64,000 bases of DNA from Brevipalpus yothersi (Eukaryota; Arthropoda; Arachnida; Trombidiformes; Tenuipalpidae): positions 124,001-188,000 of the forward strand of contig QZCP01000557.1 in assembly GCA_003956705.1 (NCBI GenBank). The letters are read 5' to 3'. The translations under genes and the position numbers were made by a program. Shown piece by piece: positions 45,660 to 57,603 of this stretch. The notes beneath the pieces are model-generated. The model saw nothing but the letters and a program-made list of their open reading frames with translations. It did not search any database and was not told the origin of the DNA. How positions within the stretch are numbered: position 1 is the stretch's first letter; each line of letters begins with the position of its first letter.

Positions 45660-46856
45660 ATGGAAGCTGTGACATGTAGCCCATTTTTGGTTGGAAAAAT
45701 TTTGGATCATTTACCGATGATCGACATCTACAGGTGTCGACTTGTGAGTGAAGTTTGGTATCAAGAAGCTGATCGAAAAATCAACCGAAATTCAATCGAA
45801 AAATGCTCTCTTTCTAAGAAATACAACCTAGAAAGGTGAGCTCGCTGTTTCATAACTAATTTCTCTGAAATTGACTTCTACGTTTTTTTCCAAAGATTCG
45901 CTGGAAGGCCTGGATATCTAAAAGGTCTATTGAGGTTTTTGGGACAGGATTCTTATCACCCCACGTTGGACAATGCTATCAAGGCAATGAGAAATTTCTT
46001 CGATGAGATGAGATGTTGTCCAAGTTTCACTTTTATAGCTTCCGATGCGAGTATTTTTGGCAATATCATACCAACACCAATTGATCACCCAGCAGTAATG
46101 ATAAAGGACGTGCGTTTCTCACAAAATCCTTCCGCTTGCTCCGAACATCTCCAGCGTGTATCCAATTCGACAAATTTCGCCCTACTTGAAATTTGTTTGA
46201 GAGCAATACACATCAATCGGTTTGCCTCCAAACATAAAATCATAATCACTGAATGGATCCCAGGAAAACGTGTCAAGCTAAATTCAAAAGATCCAGAATT
46301 TCCTATTCAAGCGTTTGTTTTTCTAGCTTGTGGGACTATAGATCCCATTAGCTGGCTATTTGAAGTATATCATGCTTACTCTGACTTTTTTGAGTCCATT
46401 CCAGATGCTCTCCGTTCTGGTGCTGAAGTTTCTGGAGGAGCAATAAATAGGTTACGTGATCAAATACTCTTTTTAGATAAGGGGCAAGAACAGTGGAAGC
46501 CATGTAATGGGATATGCATTGCTTTTGCAGGTAAAGGAGTGAAGTCAGCAGTCTTCAATCATCTCATATCTCATCCATTCGTATTCGATGAGCAAGATGT
46601 TGACTCTCGTCTGGAAGAATTCAAGCGTAGTTTGAGTTTCCCAACTGATGATGGTAATGTTCTTGGATTTCTCTTCACTACCCCCGACTTTGATTTTCCC
46701 AGCAGAATTTGGAGGATAGTTTCCAGAAAATTTCCCAGGATATTTCTTTTCAAAATTACAGTGGAGTTCATGATCAATAACCGGATGGGAGCAACACTCC
46801 ATCTAATAAGGGTCTCAGAGTCAGGAAGAGTTTTAAAAAACGATTTATATCAATAA
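45660..46856 (+). CDS. F-box D: FBXO22-like protein with stop-loss extension
   Basis: Exons 45660-45835 and 45896-46856 (60-base intron, phase 2) give 378 residues. The F-box is GKILDHLPMIDIYRCRLVSEVWYQEA, and the domain blocks are as in copy C, including the identical RFAGRPGYLKGLL and FLGQDSYHPTLDNAIKAM segments. The sister copies end RVSE-stop. Here the TGA is TCA, so translation continues through SGRVLKNDLYQ to a TAA at 46856. Otherwise intact. The long identical stretch with copy C in exon 2, with divergent sequence after it, suggests very recent duplication or gene conversion. Confidence 0.82.
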
Positions 46857-48449
46857 CTCGTCATCTTTGGCTGCATATCGAGGCTCATTCCAGACATTAC
46901 GCTATCACACGCAAGAAAAATAGAAGAATTTATTGTGAACTTTTGTTTGTCATCTGAATCAAAACCAAACCATTTACATGCATTCTGTTCTCAATCATGT
47001 TATCGCCGGATAGAGATTTATATGTGATTATTTGAGAGAAAGAAAGAATAAGGGGATTTCTTGCAGACCATTTACGATGCTCAAATGATTTAAAATGTCA
47101 GCTACAATTGAGTCCTTGAATTCCAAATGGAGAGTTTCAATCCTCATTTGACTCCAATTTTCTGTTGGATTTGAAAGATTATCCGAATCTTCCACTCTTG
47201 AATAACTCTATGAAGACGATGAAAATTCTTTCAATGAGAAGAGACGTTGTCCAAGCTTGACTTTTGTTGGTTGAAATCAAAGAACACCAGAAAATACCAT
47301 CCCAAGAAGCTACACCCACAAAACATAACCATTATCAAGGAAGAGTTTAAAATTGAGGAGTGCCTTTGACTCTCGCTACATCTAGAACATTGTTATCGTT
47401 AATTTGTCTCATCTGATATCTCGAAAGAAAGAGAGAAAGTGTGAGAGAATATTTTGTTTAGAAGAGAATTCTCTGAAACCTGGAGAATGTTTCTTCAAAT
47501 GTCCATACCAAGATTTTAATGAGAACATTTACTATGAAAATCCAGGCAAATTCTTTGGTTATCTCGCTCTGCAAGATCCGCATACATTTACTCGGATTTA
47601 GTTTTGTCTATTTGGTTTTGGTTTCAGTTTGTCTATTATATCTCTAAATTGTTACTTCATTTCATGCTATGAGTTTTCATTCCCACTTTTTCCTTTTTCA
47701 GAGACTAGAGGTATGTTGAAAGTTATTTGAATCGATGAATGACCATGATTTTGCATTCATGTTTACCTTTTGCTAAATTCTCTCTGAATCATTTGATCTT
47801 CATCAAATTGATCAATGTTTTCTGGTGAACACAATCTGTATGAATCTCTTTCTCCAACAACACATAAGATGATTGTTGTTTCCACTTCATGGAAAGTCAG
47901 GGAAGGTATTAGCTGTCTTCCCACCGGACTGTACAAGCTCAAACTTCTTCTGGTAAAAATTAGGACAGCCCTAAAGTTCGAGTGGGTACGCGAAATGTTC
48001 TAAATCCACAGTGAAGTGTAATGCAGTTGAATTATCATAGCAGTCAATTGAATGGTTCACACTCCTGTTGAAGTGTAAAATCGTGGGCAACAGGGACCTT
48101 AACCTATTTATCGAATAGCATTTTATGGAATTTCTAGTTAATCATTCAAACTTGATTGCTTGTAATTCCCAGCGATGTTTCACTGATACATCGTTCGCAG
48201 TACCACAGCGAAACGGATAGCATAGATACCAGGCCATGGTTCCTATTGCTGTCTAGAGGACGCTTTAAAATGACTTGACTTCACTTGTGAGTGATGCAGC
48301 CTATGGAAGATAGCCGAAAATTTCATCGTCGCCACTATCAACATCTCAGGGATTAAAATAATGCCAATGGTCACCAATCTTTAATCAGGTGTTTACAATA
48401 TTCAATTGGAATTTTGTTAATGATGATAAATTGAATTTAAGTGTACATC
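46857..48449. other. Intergenic, F-box D to F-box E
   Basis: Holds the F-box relic at 47221-47274 and the shared 5' flank block (about 47890-48449). The frame at 47404-47601 is not recognised. Confidence 0.5.
47221..47274 (+). pseudogene. F-box family fragment (NFFDEMRCCPS block)
   Basis: Encodes ENSFNEKRRCPSLTFVG then a stop, matching the MRNFFDEMRCCPSLTFIA block of the FBXO22-like genes. Upstream bases (47085-47220) match 41260-41645, so this is the same relic seen before F-box C, minus its C-terminal piece. Confidence 0.65.
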
Positions 48450-49625
48450 ATGGAAGCTGTGACATGTAACCCATTCATAGTTGAAAAAATTTTGGATCAT
48501 TTACCGATGATCGACATTTACAGGTGTCGACTTGTGAGTAAGGTTTGGTTTGAAGAAGCTGATCGAAAAATCAACCGACATTCGATTGAATCATGCCGTC
48601 TTTCAAAGAAAATTAACCTGGACTAGTGAGTTTTCTGTTTCATGACTAATTTTTCTGAAATTTACTTTTCCTCTTTTTCCCCAAGTTTCGCTGAAAAACA
48701 TGATATGGCTCTAGAAGCTTTAATTAGGATTTTGGGGCTGAAGTTCAAACATTCAACAACAGTTCACCCGCTGTTGTGGGAAGATATCAAGGAAATAAAA
48801 AATTTCTTCGATGGGATGAGATGTTGTCCAAGTTTGACTCTCATAGCTTCCAATGCGAGTTTTTTTGACTATACAATACAAACACCAATTGATCACCCAG
48901 CAATAATGATTAAGGACATGTTTCTCACAAGGAATCCTCATGCTTTCACTGAACATCTTCGGCGTGAAGCCCTTTCGAAAAATCTCAAGCTATTTGAAGC
49001 TTTCTTGAAAGTGATGCACATCAATCGATTTGCCTCCAAACATAAAATCATCGTCATAGAATGGTCATCAAGAAGACGTGTCAAGCCAAATCTAAAAGAT
49101 CCAGAATTTCCCATTCAAGCATTCGTTTTTCTAGCTCGTGGGACTGTAAATTCTCATACTCACTTCTTCAAGTTTGAAGAATATCATGGCTACTCTGACC
49201 TGCTCCAGCTTGCGCTGGATTCTGGTGCTAAAGTATCTGGAGGAGCGATAAATAAAAATTCTCATGAAGTGTCGCTCATAGAAGGCCATATGAGACGGAA
49301 GCCACGAGGCGGCCTATGCATTGCCTTTGCAGGTAAAGAAGTCAAGTCAGCTGTTTTCAATTATCTTAGACACAATGAATTCGTGCCCAATGAGCAAGAT
49401 ATTGACTCTCGTCTGGAAGAATTCAAGCGTAGTTTGAGTTTCCCAACTGATGATGGTAATGTTATTGGATTTCTCTTCACTACCCCCGACTCTGATTTTC
49501 CCAGCAAGATTTTGGGGATAGTTTCCAGAAAATTTCCCAGCATATTTCCCTTCCAAATATCGGTGGAGTTAATGTTCAATGAGGAGTTTGGAGCTACACT
49601 TCATCTAATAAGGGTCTCAGAGTGA
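48450..49625 (+). CDS. F-box E: FBXO22-like F-box/FIST protein
   Basis: Exons 48450-48625 and 48686-49625 (60-base intron, phase 2; the split codon becomes Tyr) give 371 residues. The F-box reads EKILDHLPMIDIYRCRLVSKVWFEEA. Later blocks are NFFDGMRCCPSLTLIAS, FASKHKIIVIEWSSRRR, FPIQAFVFLARGT, GLCIAFAGKEVKSAVFNY, EEFKRSLSFPTDDGNVIGFLFTT, then GATLHLIRVSE. More diverged from C/D in residues 60-110. Convergent with receptor C, 1.07 kb away. Confidence 0.82.
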
Positions 49626-49680
49626 GGAAAAAATTGGAAAAAATTAATTAATTTACGCTAATAACTTATTAGTTTTGGAA

Positions 49681-49785
49681 AAAATATCCAGTAAATTTTC
49701 CAAGATACTCCTTAAATTCACGCGGGAGTTCATGTTCAACGAGACAGTAGGAGCTACCATCCATCTGATAAGAGTTTCCCGGTGA
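49681..49785 (+). pseudogene. F-box C-terminal fragment
   Basis: Relic of the last 35 codons (FSKIL...REFMFNETVGATIHLIRVSR) 55 bases after the F-box E stop, in the same relative place as the relic after F-box C. Confidence 0.8.
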
Positions 49786-49989
49786 AAGAGAGAAAAACTG
49801 ATTGAAAAGGACTACCATTATTAACTTGTTAGCTCAAGATTTATCCAAGATCAAGATTTATATCGAAAATGCATTGTCCCATCAACATTCGAGGAATATA
49901 AAAGAGTTTGTTTCTCAGTCTAATTCTATCTAAACAAATTACCAAATTTGTCATATTTTCTATCATTTCATGGTATAGTATAATCTATC

Positions 49990-50694
49990 GGCAAAACAAC
50001 TGTAAAACTAATTAAATCAGTCAGTTTTGAAGAGAGAGGGAAAGAAGTTCAACGAATTGATAAAGAAATTGTAGACATTAATGAACTGCATGTTGGAACT
50101 TTTCACGTAGACATTGTTTACTGAAAACCCCTGATGACTGTTACCAACTCAAAATTTACATGGAAAATATTGAGCTGATGGGGCAGCGCAACAGAGGACA
50201 AACTTCTAGTGCAAAGTTGAATCCACTTCACTGCATAAACACACGAACTCTGGCTGATTGTGCCAATGGCTTATGAGTACGCACAGAAAGTTTTCATAGA
50301 ATTCTCTAACTACTCATCATTAATGAGAAATTTTCTCCCTCAAATCTTGATTGACTGTTCATCTGGATATTTCATGTAACTTACAGTCCAACGCATCCAT
50401 CTTGATTCAAATTATTCCTTATAGATTCCTGGGGCCGCGATTTGTCTAAACTTGCGAAGCTTGATCACAATAAATTTTCTGAGACGATCTTGGTCCAATC
50501 ACTGGTTTACACTTGTTCTCACAAGTAGCTACTCTCCACTTGATAAAATCCGAGAGGAGAGAGTAAAAGAGATGAATGAAAAAGTTTTGACTAGTTTCGA
50601 CTATTGAGGCTGAAGACCCAGACACAAAATGTATTTAGTCAATAGCATCACACGAGAAGAGTAAAAGAAACATTTAATGACAGAATTTTCATGA
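49990..50694. repeat. Segmental duplication, copy 2 (parent, joined to receptor C)
   Basis: The part from 50150 is collinear with 44120-44684. Here it runs into the intact 3' end of receptor C, so this arrangement is the likely source and 44120-44757 the derived copy. Confidence 0.8.
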
Positions 50695-53109
50695 TTATTG
50701 AGAATTGGAAGTCGCAATGGATGAAGAGATTGTAGGCATCAATGAACTGCTGCATGTGTGGAGTTTCGAAGTAGATATTGTAGGCCGAACACCTAGTAGG
50801 TGATAAATTTGTGCCTTGAGATGACGAAAAACGTTTTCTTTACAAGCGAAATAAAAAAATATAAAAGCTCCTTGTAGACCATTAAATATTATGAATGGAT
50901 ACCATAAAATCGAAAAGGAAGTAAGAGCCGCTAATATACCAAAAATCCATGTCAAGCCCATGATGGTGGCCAATCTGACATACAAAATGAAGTGTTGAGA
51001 GTTTTCTTTGACATGCTTTGACCGTAGAACAAATCTGGTCTCTCGATTAGTTCGCACCAAGGCGTATGCAGTGAAGCTAAAGAAACAAATATTGATGAGA
51101 ATAATAATGCTCACTGGCAGGACAAAGAAGGCAAGCAAAGCTTTCTTTTGACTTATCCAACAAACTCGATGACCATATAATGGCTGATATTCGTCGTTAA
51201 CGTTAGACAAATCGAGTGAACAACTGATCAGAACGATGATCGCCGGCAATAGCCATGAGTAAAGTGAGTATTTCAGAAAATCGCTCAGCGAATTGGAGAG
51301 TCTTTCATGGTTTCTCTTGAAACTTTTCCATGCATCATATGCCATCACGTTCATCCAAGCGAAAGAAGCCAAGTAGAAATAGTGAATGGACACCGCAGTG
51401 ATAACACACAGTAATGAGCCTCTTTCGTTTCGGATTATGTTTGCACTGACATATGGACGACTAAGAACTCCGCCAACAAATGCTATTGAAGCCACCAAGA
51501 GTGCCGCTGATAAACTCATCACCATCATGGCTCGAAGATTTCGAAGTCTTGGAACGATTAGGAAGATGAGCAAGTAAGCGGCGAGACCAACAATTGAGAT
51601 GGTAAGTGTAACAAATGACAGGAAGCCTTGGATTTGATTGTAAAGAAATGGGACAACATATCGGTGATTTTTGTCATAGCAAATTAGAATTCCTTTCAAA
51701 TATGCTCCTCTTCGCTTATCCAAATATGAGTAGGGTTGATACGAATCACTGTCCAGTATTTGGCCAGTGTCACGAAGGTGTACATGATTAGATTCAGTGA
51801 TGGTGTAGTCAGATTCATTGATAAATATTCGCATACAATCGGATTTGAGAATTGTTCCATTCCATGTGAATTGTAGACTATCACATCGAAGAAGCTCTCG
51901 ATTAAGATGATATGATGGTAAACATTTGAGTGGAACACATTTTTCGGCCGGTGAATCGTAAGCATATCCATCACGAAGATTGCAGAGAGGTGAAAGTTCA
52001 AATAGAGCTCTCATGGATGCCATTGCATCTATTTGAGTGGATGCTGTTGATGGTCTTGTTGAATCCAATTTACAATTAAGTCGACTAGTTTCATCAGGAC
52101 GCAGTCCATTACACTGAGCACAGTAGAGATTCTTGAAAATTTTATTACCACTTTTGACCATAAACATGTATGATCTACACTTTTGGGCAATATGATCATC
52201 ATTCTGACTATCAGTCCAATTGGATGGACAACTATCGATCATATCCATACAATATCGGGTGTTAAATTGATCACGAAAATCCTCTCTCTCCAGTTCAAGG
52301 ACTCTCGGCTTACACCATATTTCGGTTGAATTGTGTTGGAATGTCCACGAACCATCAGTGGGATTAAAATTGGGTTGTATTAAATATTTTTTCAACGATT
52401 TTTCATCGATCTGATGATCACAAAATATGGTCACATTCATAACATCTAGATTATCATCATCACCATTACAAACAGCACAAAAAAAGTTACGATAAAATAT
52501 GCCACTATTAACACTAAATGCCGGTAATCGGGCAAGAAATAAATTTTCCTCATGTTCACACAGATGATTTATGTGTTCACCATGATTTGATTGTCCTTCC
52601 GATTCAAGCCATGCTGGATCACATTTGTGATAGGCATACACACGATGACCATTGATTGGCACATGGACACAAGACCATTGTGAATATAGTCCGGGATATG
52701 TTGGTGTGGTTGATGTTGTTGATATATCGCGTTCATCTTCTTCTTTCGCTTTCTCAGCTGCCTTGTCAATACAACAATCACCGAAAAGATGACATCTTTC
52801 ATCACAATAACAATTAGGTGGATTAAAAGTGTCATCATATACAGACAATTGGGCACTTTTGTTACACAAATCAATGTCCGCCTTAAACTCAGCTCGACAA
52901 AATGATCGACCATTACGCTTTCTGCTCTCATTTCGGATCGCTGTCCATGGTGTTGTGATAAATACTGAGCTCACATTCAAGTGTTCATATAACTCAAATG
53001 ATAACATCGGAACATCATCTTGGTCCACAGAAAATGTGGCCACAACAAAATCAATTGAACAACAATTTAAAAATAAACAAACTAAAATCTTATCCCAATA
53101 AAAAAACAT
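50695..53109 (-). CDS. Receptor C: somatomedin-B-like module plus family-B (methuselah-like) 7TM GPCR
   Basis: Single exon on the minus strand, 804 residues, ATG at 53109. Signal peptide MFFYWDKILVCLFLNCC and following residues. The cysteine module at residues 71-113 contains NCYCDERCHLFGDCC. A glycosylated Cys-rich ectodomain is followed by seven TMs with ILICYDKNHRYVVPFLYNQIQ, LRNLRAMMVMSLSA, SFAWMNVMAYDAWKSF, YGHRVCWI, LATIMGLTWIFGILAALTS and NGLQGAFIFF. It has a longer Ser/Thr-rich cytoplasmic tail than A and B (PTISTSKLHTCSSSLMPTIS), a plausible phosphorylation/arrestin region. Opposite orientation to A and B. Its 3' end was copied to 44.7 kb. Ligand unknown. Confidence 0.88.
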   Translation of the reverse strand: MFFYWDKILVCLFLNCCSIDFVVATFSVDQDDVPMLSFELYEHLNVSSVFITTPWTAIRNESRKRNGRSFCRAEFKADIDLCNKSAQLSVYDDTFNPPNCYCDERCHLFGDCCIDKAAEKAKEEDERDISTTSTTPTYPGLYSQWSCVHVPINGHRVYAYHKCDPAWLESEGQSNHGEHINHLCEHEENLFLARLPAFSVNSGIFYRNFFCAVCNGDDDNLDVMNVTIFCDHQIDEKSLKKYLIQPNFNPTDGSWTFQHNSTEIWCKPRVLELEREDFRDQFNTRYCMDMIDSCPSNWTDSQNDDHIAQKCRSYMFMVKSGNKIFKNLYCAQCNGLRPDETSRLNCKLDSTRPSTASTQIDAMASMRALFELSPLCNLRDGYAYDSPAEKCVPLKCLPSYHLNRELLRCDSLQFTWNGTILKSDCMRIFINESDYTITESNHVHLRDTGQILDSDSYQPYSYLDKRRGAYLKGILICYDKNHRYVVPFLYNQIQGFLSFVTLTISIVGLAAYLLIFLIVPRLRNLRAMMVMSLSAALLVASIAFVGGVLSRPYVSANIIRNERGSLLCVITAVSIHYFYLASFAWMNVMAYDAWKSFKRNHERLSNSLSDFLKYSLYSWLLPAIIVLISCSLDLSNVNDEYQPLYGHRVCWISQKKALLAFFVLPVSIIILINICFFSFTAYALVRTNRETRFVLRSKHVKENSQHFILYVRLATIMGLTWIFGILAALTSFSILWYPFIIFNGLQGAFIFFYFACKENVFRHLKAQIYHLLGVRPTISTSKLHTCSSSLMPTISSSIATSNSQ

Positions 53110-53431
53110 GCTTTTGACTAGAGAGAGAGAAAAAAATACAAAACATAAAAAAAAGTGAAAACTTCTAACAATTAAAACTGATGGTAATCATTCACCAAAA
53201 TTAATGACAATTATCAACTAAAGCTAATGACTATCAATTGTGATTAACTGATGAAAAAAAAACAAAGATTGGTTAAGAATACTGAAGATATATTTGCATT
53301 TATGAAACTTGATTTATGTTCATTTCATGTCCTTCCGGTTGATGATGAGGGGAAGATAAGCGTTGTAAGATCAGAATTACAGAGTTTTAAATTTCTTATC
53401 AGACAGTCGATTTCCCTTTCCCAATTGGTAT

Positions 53432-53455
53432 GAGTGTGTGTGTGTGTGTGTGTGT
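53432..53455. repeat. (GT)n microsatellite
   Basis: About 11 GT units, one of the few non-CT/GA dinucleotide runs here. Confidence 0.9.
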
Positions 53456-54806
53456 CTGTGCAATTTAATAATCAACACATTTTGATCGACACTAATGGAA
53501 GTGGAAAAGGTCAAACGTTTGATCTTTCTCATACACACATGATTACAGTATCATCAAGGCATGGCGATGAGCACATCATCATTTTTTTCAAATAATCTCT
53601 CTTTCTCACTTTCAGCCCACCTTCATGGACATTCTTTCAACTATGTTGATACATACCAAAAATACCAAAAAGTAGCCACTTTTTTCTTCTCAACAAAATA
53701 TCGTTGACATGAAGATGAATGATATGAGACCGATTACGCCCATTAAGGATGATGCTGAAACACTCTGGACCACTATTTTATTATCATCTTCCTCATCTCC
53801 ACTATGAGCTATCGCACTCTCTCCATCATTTTTCGTCTTCTTCTTCTTCTTCTCCATCTTCTTCTCTCATCCAGTCTAAATATTGTCCATTAATATTGAA
53901 GCTGATGAAGATTGAATTTCTTGGCAAAATCCAGTCACTTATCATCGTCATTTGAACGATAGACGAATGATCTCCTCTCTCTCTCTCTCTCTCTTTCTTT
54001 CGCCGTTCAGCATCCGATGATGTGAAAGTATCTTTCGCACCATCTTCTCTCTCTCTCTCTCTCTTTTCCGAGAAGGAAGAAGTCAATCACAGGTTTGCTT
54101 CTTCATTTTTCTCTCACTTACTTTTCACGAGTTAAGAAATTATGAATTGCTGATTATTATGCAAAAATTTTTCGCCACTGAACCGTAATATCGGTGACGC
54201 GCTTTCACTGAATATTTGTCTTCTTCTTTTACTCAAAAATTTTTGACCATCAACCATTCTGTCAGTGTCGGACTTTTATCAACAATCTACTCGGAGAGAG
54301 GTCTACTTGAAACTTGACCAAAGCCACTTCATTGGTATTTAAGTGCTTCAAATTCTCTTATGGGACACTCTCTTACCGATAAGATCACTCATAAGGTTCA
54401 ATATTCATAATGTGACCCTAATTTCGATCTAAATTTGAGACATCCAAGATATTCATTTCATCATTTTGACGGGATAGCAGACAAAGCTCGTAAGCCTCAA
54501 AGAAACTACACACTGTATAAGATGTTACAAGTACATGTTTTTGTGAATTGAGAAAACTTTTCATTCAAGATTTGTATCGGGACGATCTTCTTTCTCATCA
54601 CAGATTTCAGAATGAGTTTTCCCACATTCTGTGATCCTCTCCCTCCTCTCACTAATCCTGAGATTTAGCAAAAAAATTCAGAAAAAAATTTGATTAATGA
54701 TTCCATTGATTCCTCACAAGTGTACTAAAAGCATCGCCAACAAGCAAATGAATGCACTCTCTTTTTCACATATTTGGAATGATGATTGAAAATTGATGTG
54801 GAAAAT

Positions 54807-54808
<2 letters not shown>

Positions 54809-54881
<73 letters not shown>
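54809..54881. repeat. (GA)n microsatellite
   Basis: About 36 perfect GA units, the longest dinucleotide run in the window. The long RE-repeat frame across it is an artefact. Confidence 0.97.
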
Positions 54882-54884
<3 letters not shown>

Positions 54885-55952
54885 TCTCTTCCTATCCAGC
54901 TATTCATTTCGATTTATGATTGGTTATCACTTGATTTCATGAGCATCAAACAAATTGATGAGATGAGAGGAGAAGAAAAAATGTTATTCAATGCTCATCC
55001 CACACCCGATGATGCTGGGAAAGCTTTCAAAAAATGTATTCGAGAAAAAATCGGCCATTTTCAGTGAGTGACAAAAATGTATCGAAAATTTGTCAATTCA
55101 TTTTTATCGTCAGATAAGGTCACTAGATAATATTATGGGTGTAAACCGATTCTGTGGTCAGTCGAGCGAAAGCGTTGAGAAAAAAAAGTTCAAGACACAC
55201 ACATATACACAGATAGTCATATTTTCATGATGTGTGATAGAGAATCTGGAGGAAGGAAGGCAGAGAGTGCGGGTAAGTATTTCTCACTTACTTTAGTCTC
55301 AATTTATTTTCTCCGATAAACAGTTTTTAACATGCTACAAACTGCACTCATCAACAGTGCTTCAATGTTTAGGCTTTAGTGTGTGCTCTTGGAATATATA
55401 TATACATGTACATGTATACTTGCTCAGTTGCACAGCCAATCCAGTCCAAGTGAAGAATGCCTCCAAGGCGGAGCATCTCTAGTAGAACTGTGTGTATGTG
55501 TGTGAAACAAGAAGTGTGTGTTGCTCATGTTCATGTGTGATTCTTATTTGGGAATACAGAATATAAGGAATACTTGCCGCTTTGTGGGTGGCTTTCAAGC
55601 CAATCGGGAGGCGGGATTCATCACTCTTTTTTTCGGGGATAAATTACAGAGTGGCTAATAATATTAGACTGTTATTAGGGTCTTAAAATTGAGAGCATAA
55701 ACACGATCGTTTCTCTCTCTCTCTCTCTTTCACCTTGGAATCTGAGTTAAGTGTGTGCATGTAGATCATCATCAACGTTATTACTTGATATTTTTTTTGT
55801 TCAATTTCAATTCGTTATCAGGTGTGTGAATCCAATTATATCATCATGTGTTAGTTGTCGAATTATCAGGTAGAATAGGAGAAGATAACAAATTCTTAGA
55901 TTCAGAATTGAATTTTTAGATCTTCTGTGGTTTCAAATTCGATTTGATCATC

Positions 55953-57265
55953 ATGTCTTCACCGACAATGATCACTGGTCAAGATAATTTGAAAGGTGAT
56001 GGAGAAGAAGATTTGAGTGTCCACAGTGTTATGGATGTTCCAAGTTCTCCACCAAGTTCAGCTAATCCATCGAAAATTTCCATAGGCTTCAGTGTGAAAG
56101 ATATCCTCGAGCTGCCTAATGTCAAGAATCGGACTTCAAAAACTGCTGAAAATGGTGATGAAAATGCTAGTGAATGTGATGATCAGCAAGTTTCCGGAAA
56201 AATATCAAATGAATTCGGTCAAGATAGCTGTTCATCATCAGAAATCCATCATACTCATCCTCCATCATCTTTTCAGCCTCAAAGTGCTGCCCATTCACAC
56301 CATATTATGTTTCCACAGCCTCTTCACTGTTCGAAGAGCGCCAATGAACTTTTAGCCTTCGATTCAACGCCCAATAGTATGATAAGTGTTCCAGAGGCCA
56401 ATCCACCACCCACACTGTATTACTGTGAAAATGCTTTCCCTAGATGGTTGCCCACTCCAGAAATGTTCCCTTATCCATCGGCAAATCGTGAGTACTAATT
56501 TTTCTTATCATTGACAAATTTTTCAACGTCAAATGAGAGCCAGAACGAAGTTAGCTAATGCCTTCCATGGAACAGGTTGACCGTAGAAACGAAAAAATAT
56601 AGCATAAGTTATGAATGAATTCTACACTCTGAAGAACGACTATTATGGATGATTTTCCCTCCAATTCAGTATCAAGCAAATTTTCGAGCCTCTAACCAAC
56701 CGGAAGTGTTAGCAGAAGTGCTCCTGTAATTCTGTTGGAGCCCTAGCTTTTGTCAACATTTTTCGTAAGAAATTGTATTGAGATGAGAATTTCATGAACA
56801 GAAAGAGATCTCTCCTATACATACATGTTATTGAATCTCTGCCTGCATGATACTTGATTGAATTGACGGGTTAAAGTAGTTGGAACGAGCTTATGTCAGT
56901 TTTTGACCGATTCGATGCGGTCGTATGGCGTTCAGAAAGCTTCTTCACTGATATTATAGGAGCAAAGACGTGTAAGATTGACATCTTATATGTAGCAAGG
57001 AAAAAGGATGAAAAGCATTGAGAAAGAAAAGTGAAGCTGCATGATGATTTGCTGATTACAGAAGTCAAACGATTGGACATTCATGTCATGTTAATTAATC
57101 AACATCAATCTATATGCCGTCAATTTGATTAATTGTCATGTATTTTCACACCAAGAGATTCTCTTTCTCCTTCTGTGAATCTTTCGACTGCAACCCGCAC
57201 TATTCAACTGAATGCTGTTCCTCATCATATTGACGATGGATTGACTCAGTTTCCTAGGAAAACGC

Positions 57266-57304
<39 letters not shown>

Positions 57305-57559
57305 CTTCATGTCTTTGCTAATGGGTCTATGTTAAGATTTTCTCTATCGTTCATTGGTGGTCGACTAACAGTGGATCCTGATAGATGGAAAAGTGGAGAA
57401 AAATTTTCACCAATGTCAGCTGATGATTATTCATTTTACGAAGAAAATCATCGAGTGTAAATGAAAAATGATAGCTTTTCTAGTGAACACGTTTGCTTGT
57501 CTTGTTTAACCCCGAAAATCTATTCAATTTGTATTTGTATTTGTCTCTTGTTTTTCACA

Positions 57560-57603
<44 letters not shown>

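Larger units (their letters stand above)
53110..55952. other. Intergenic, receptor C to bagpipe homeobox gene (divergent promoters)
   Basis: About 2.8 kb rich in simple repeats: (GT)n 53432-53455, CT runs near 53980-53995 and 54047-54063, (GA)n 54809-54881 and a CT run near 55710-55728. No gene recognised. As the only spacer between divergent genes it should contain the 5' control regions of both. Confidence 0.5.

Noticed and set aside
54786..55067. RE-repeat open frame
   Set aside because: Translation of a (GA)n microsatellite; no conserved flanks.
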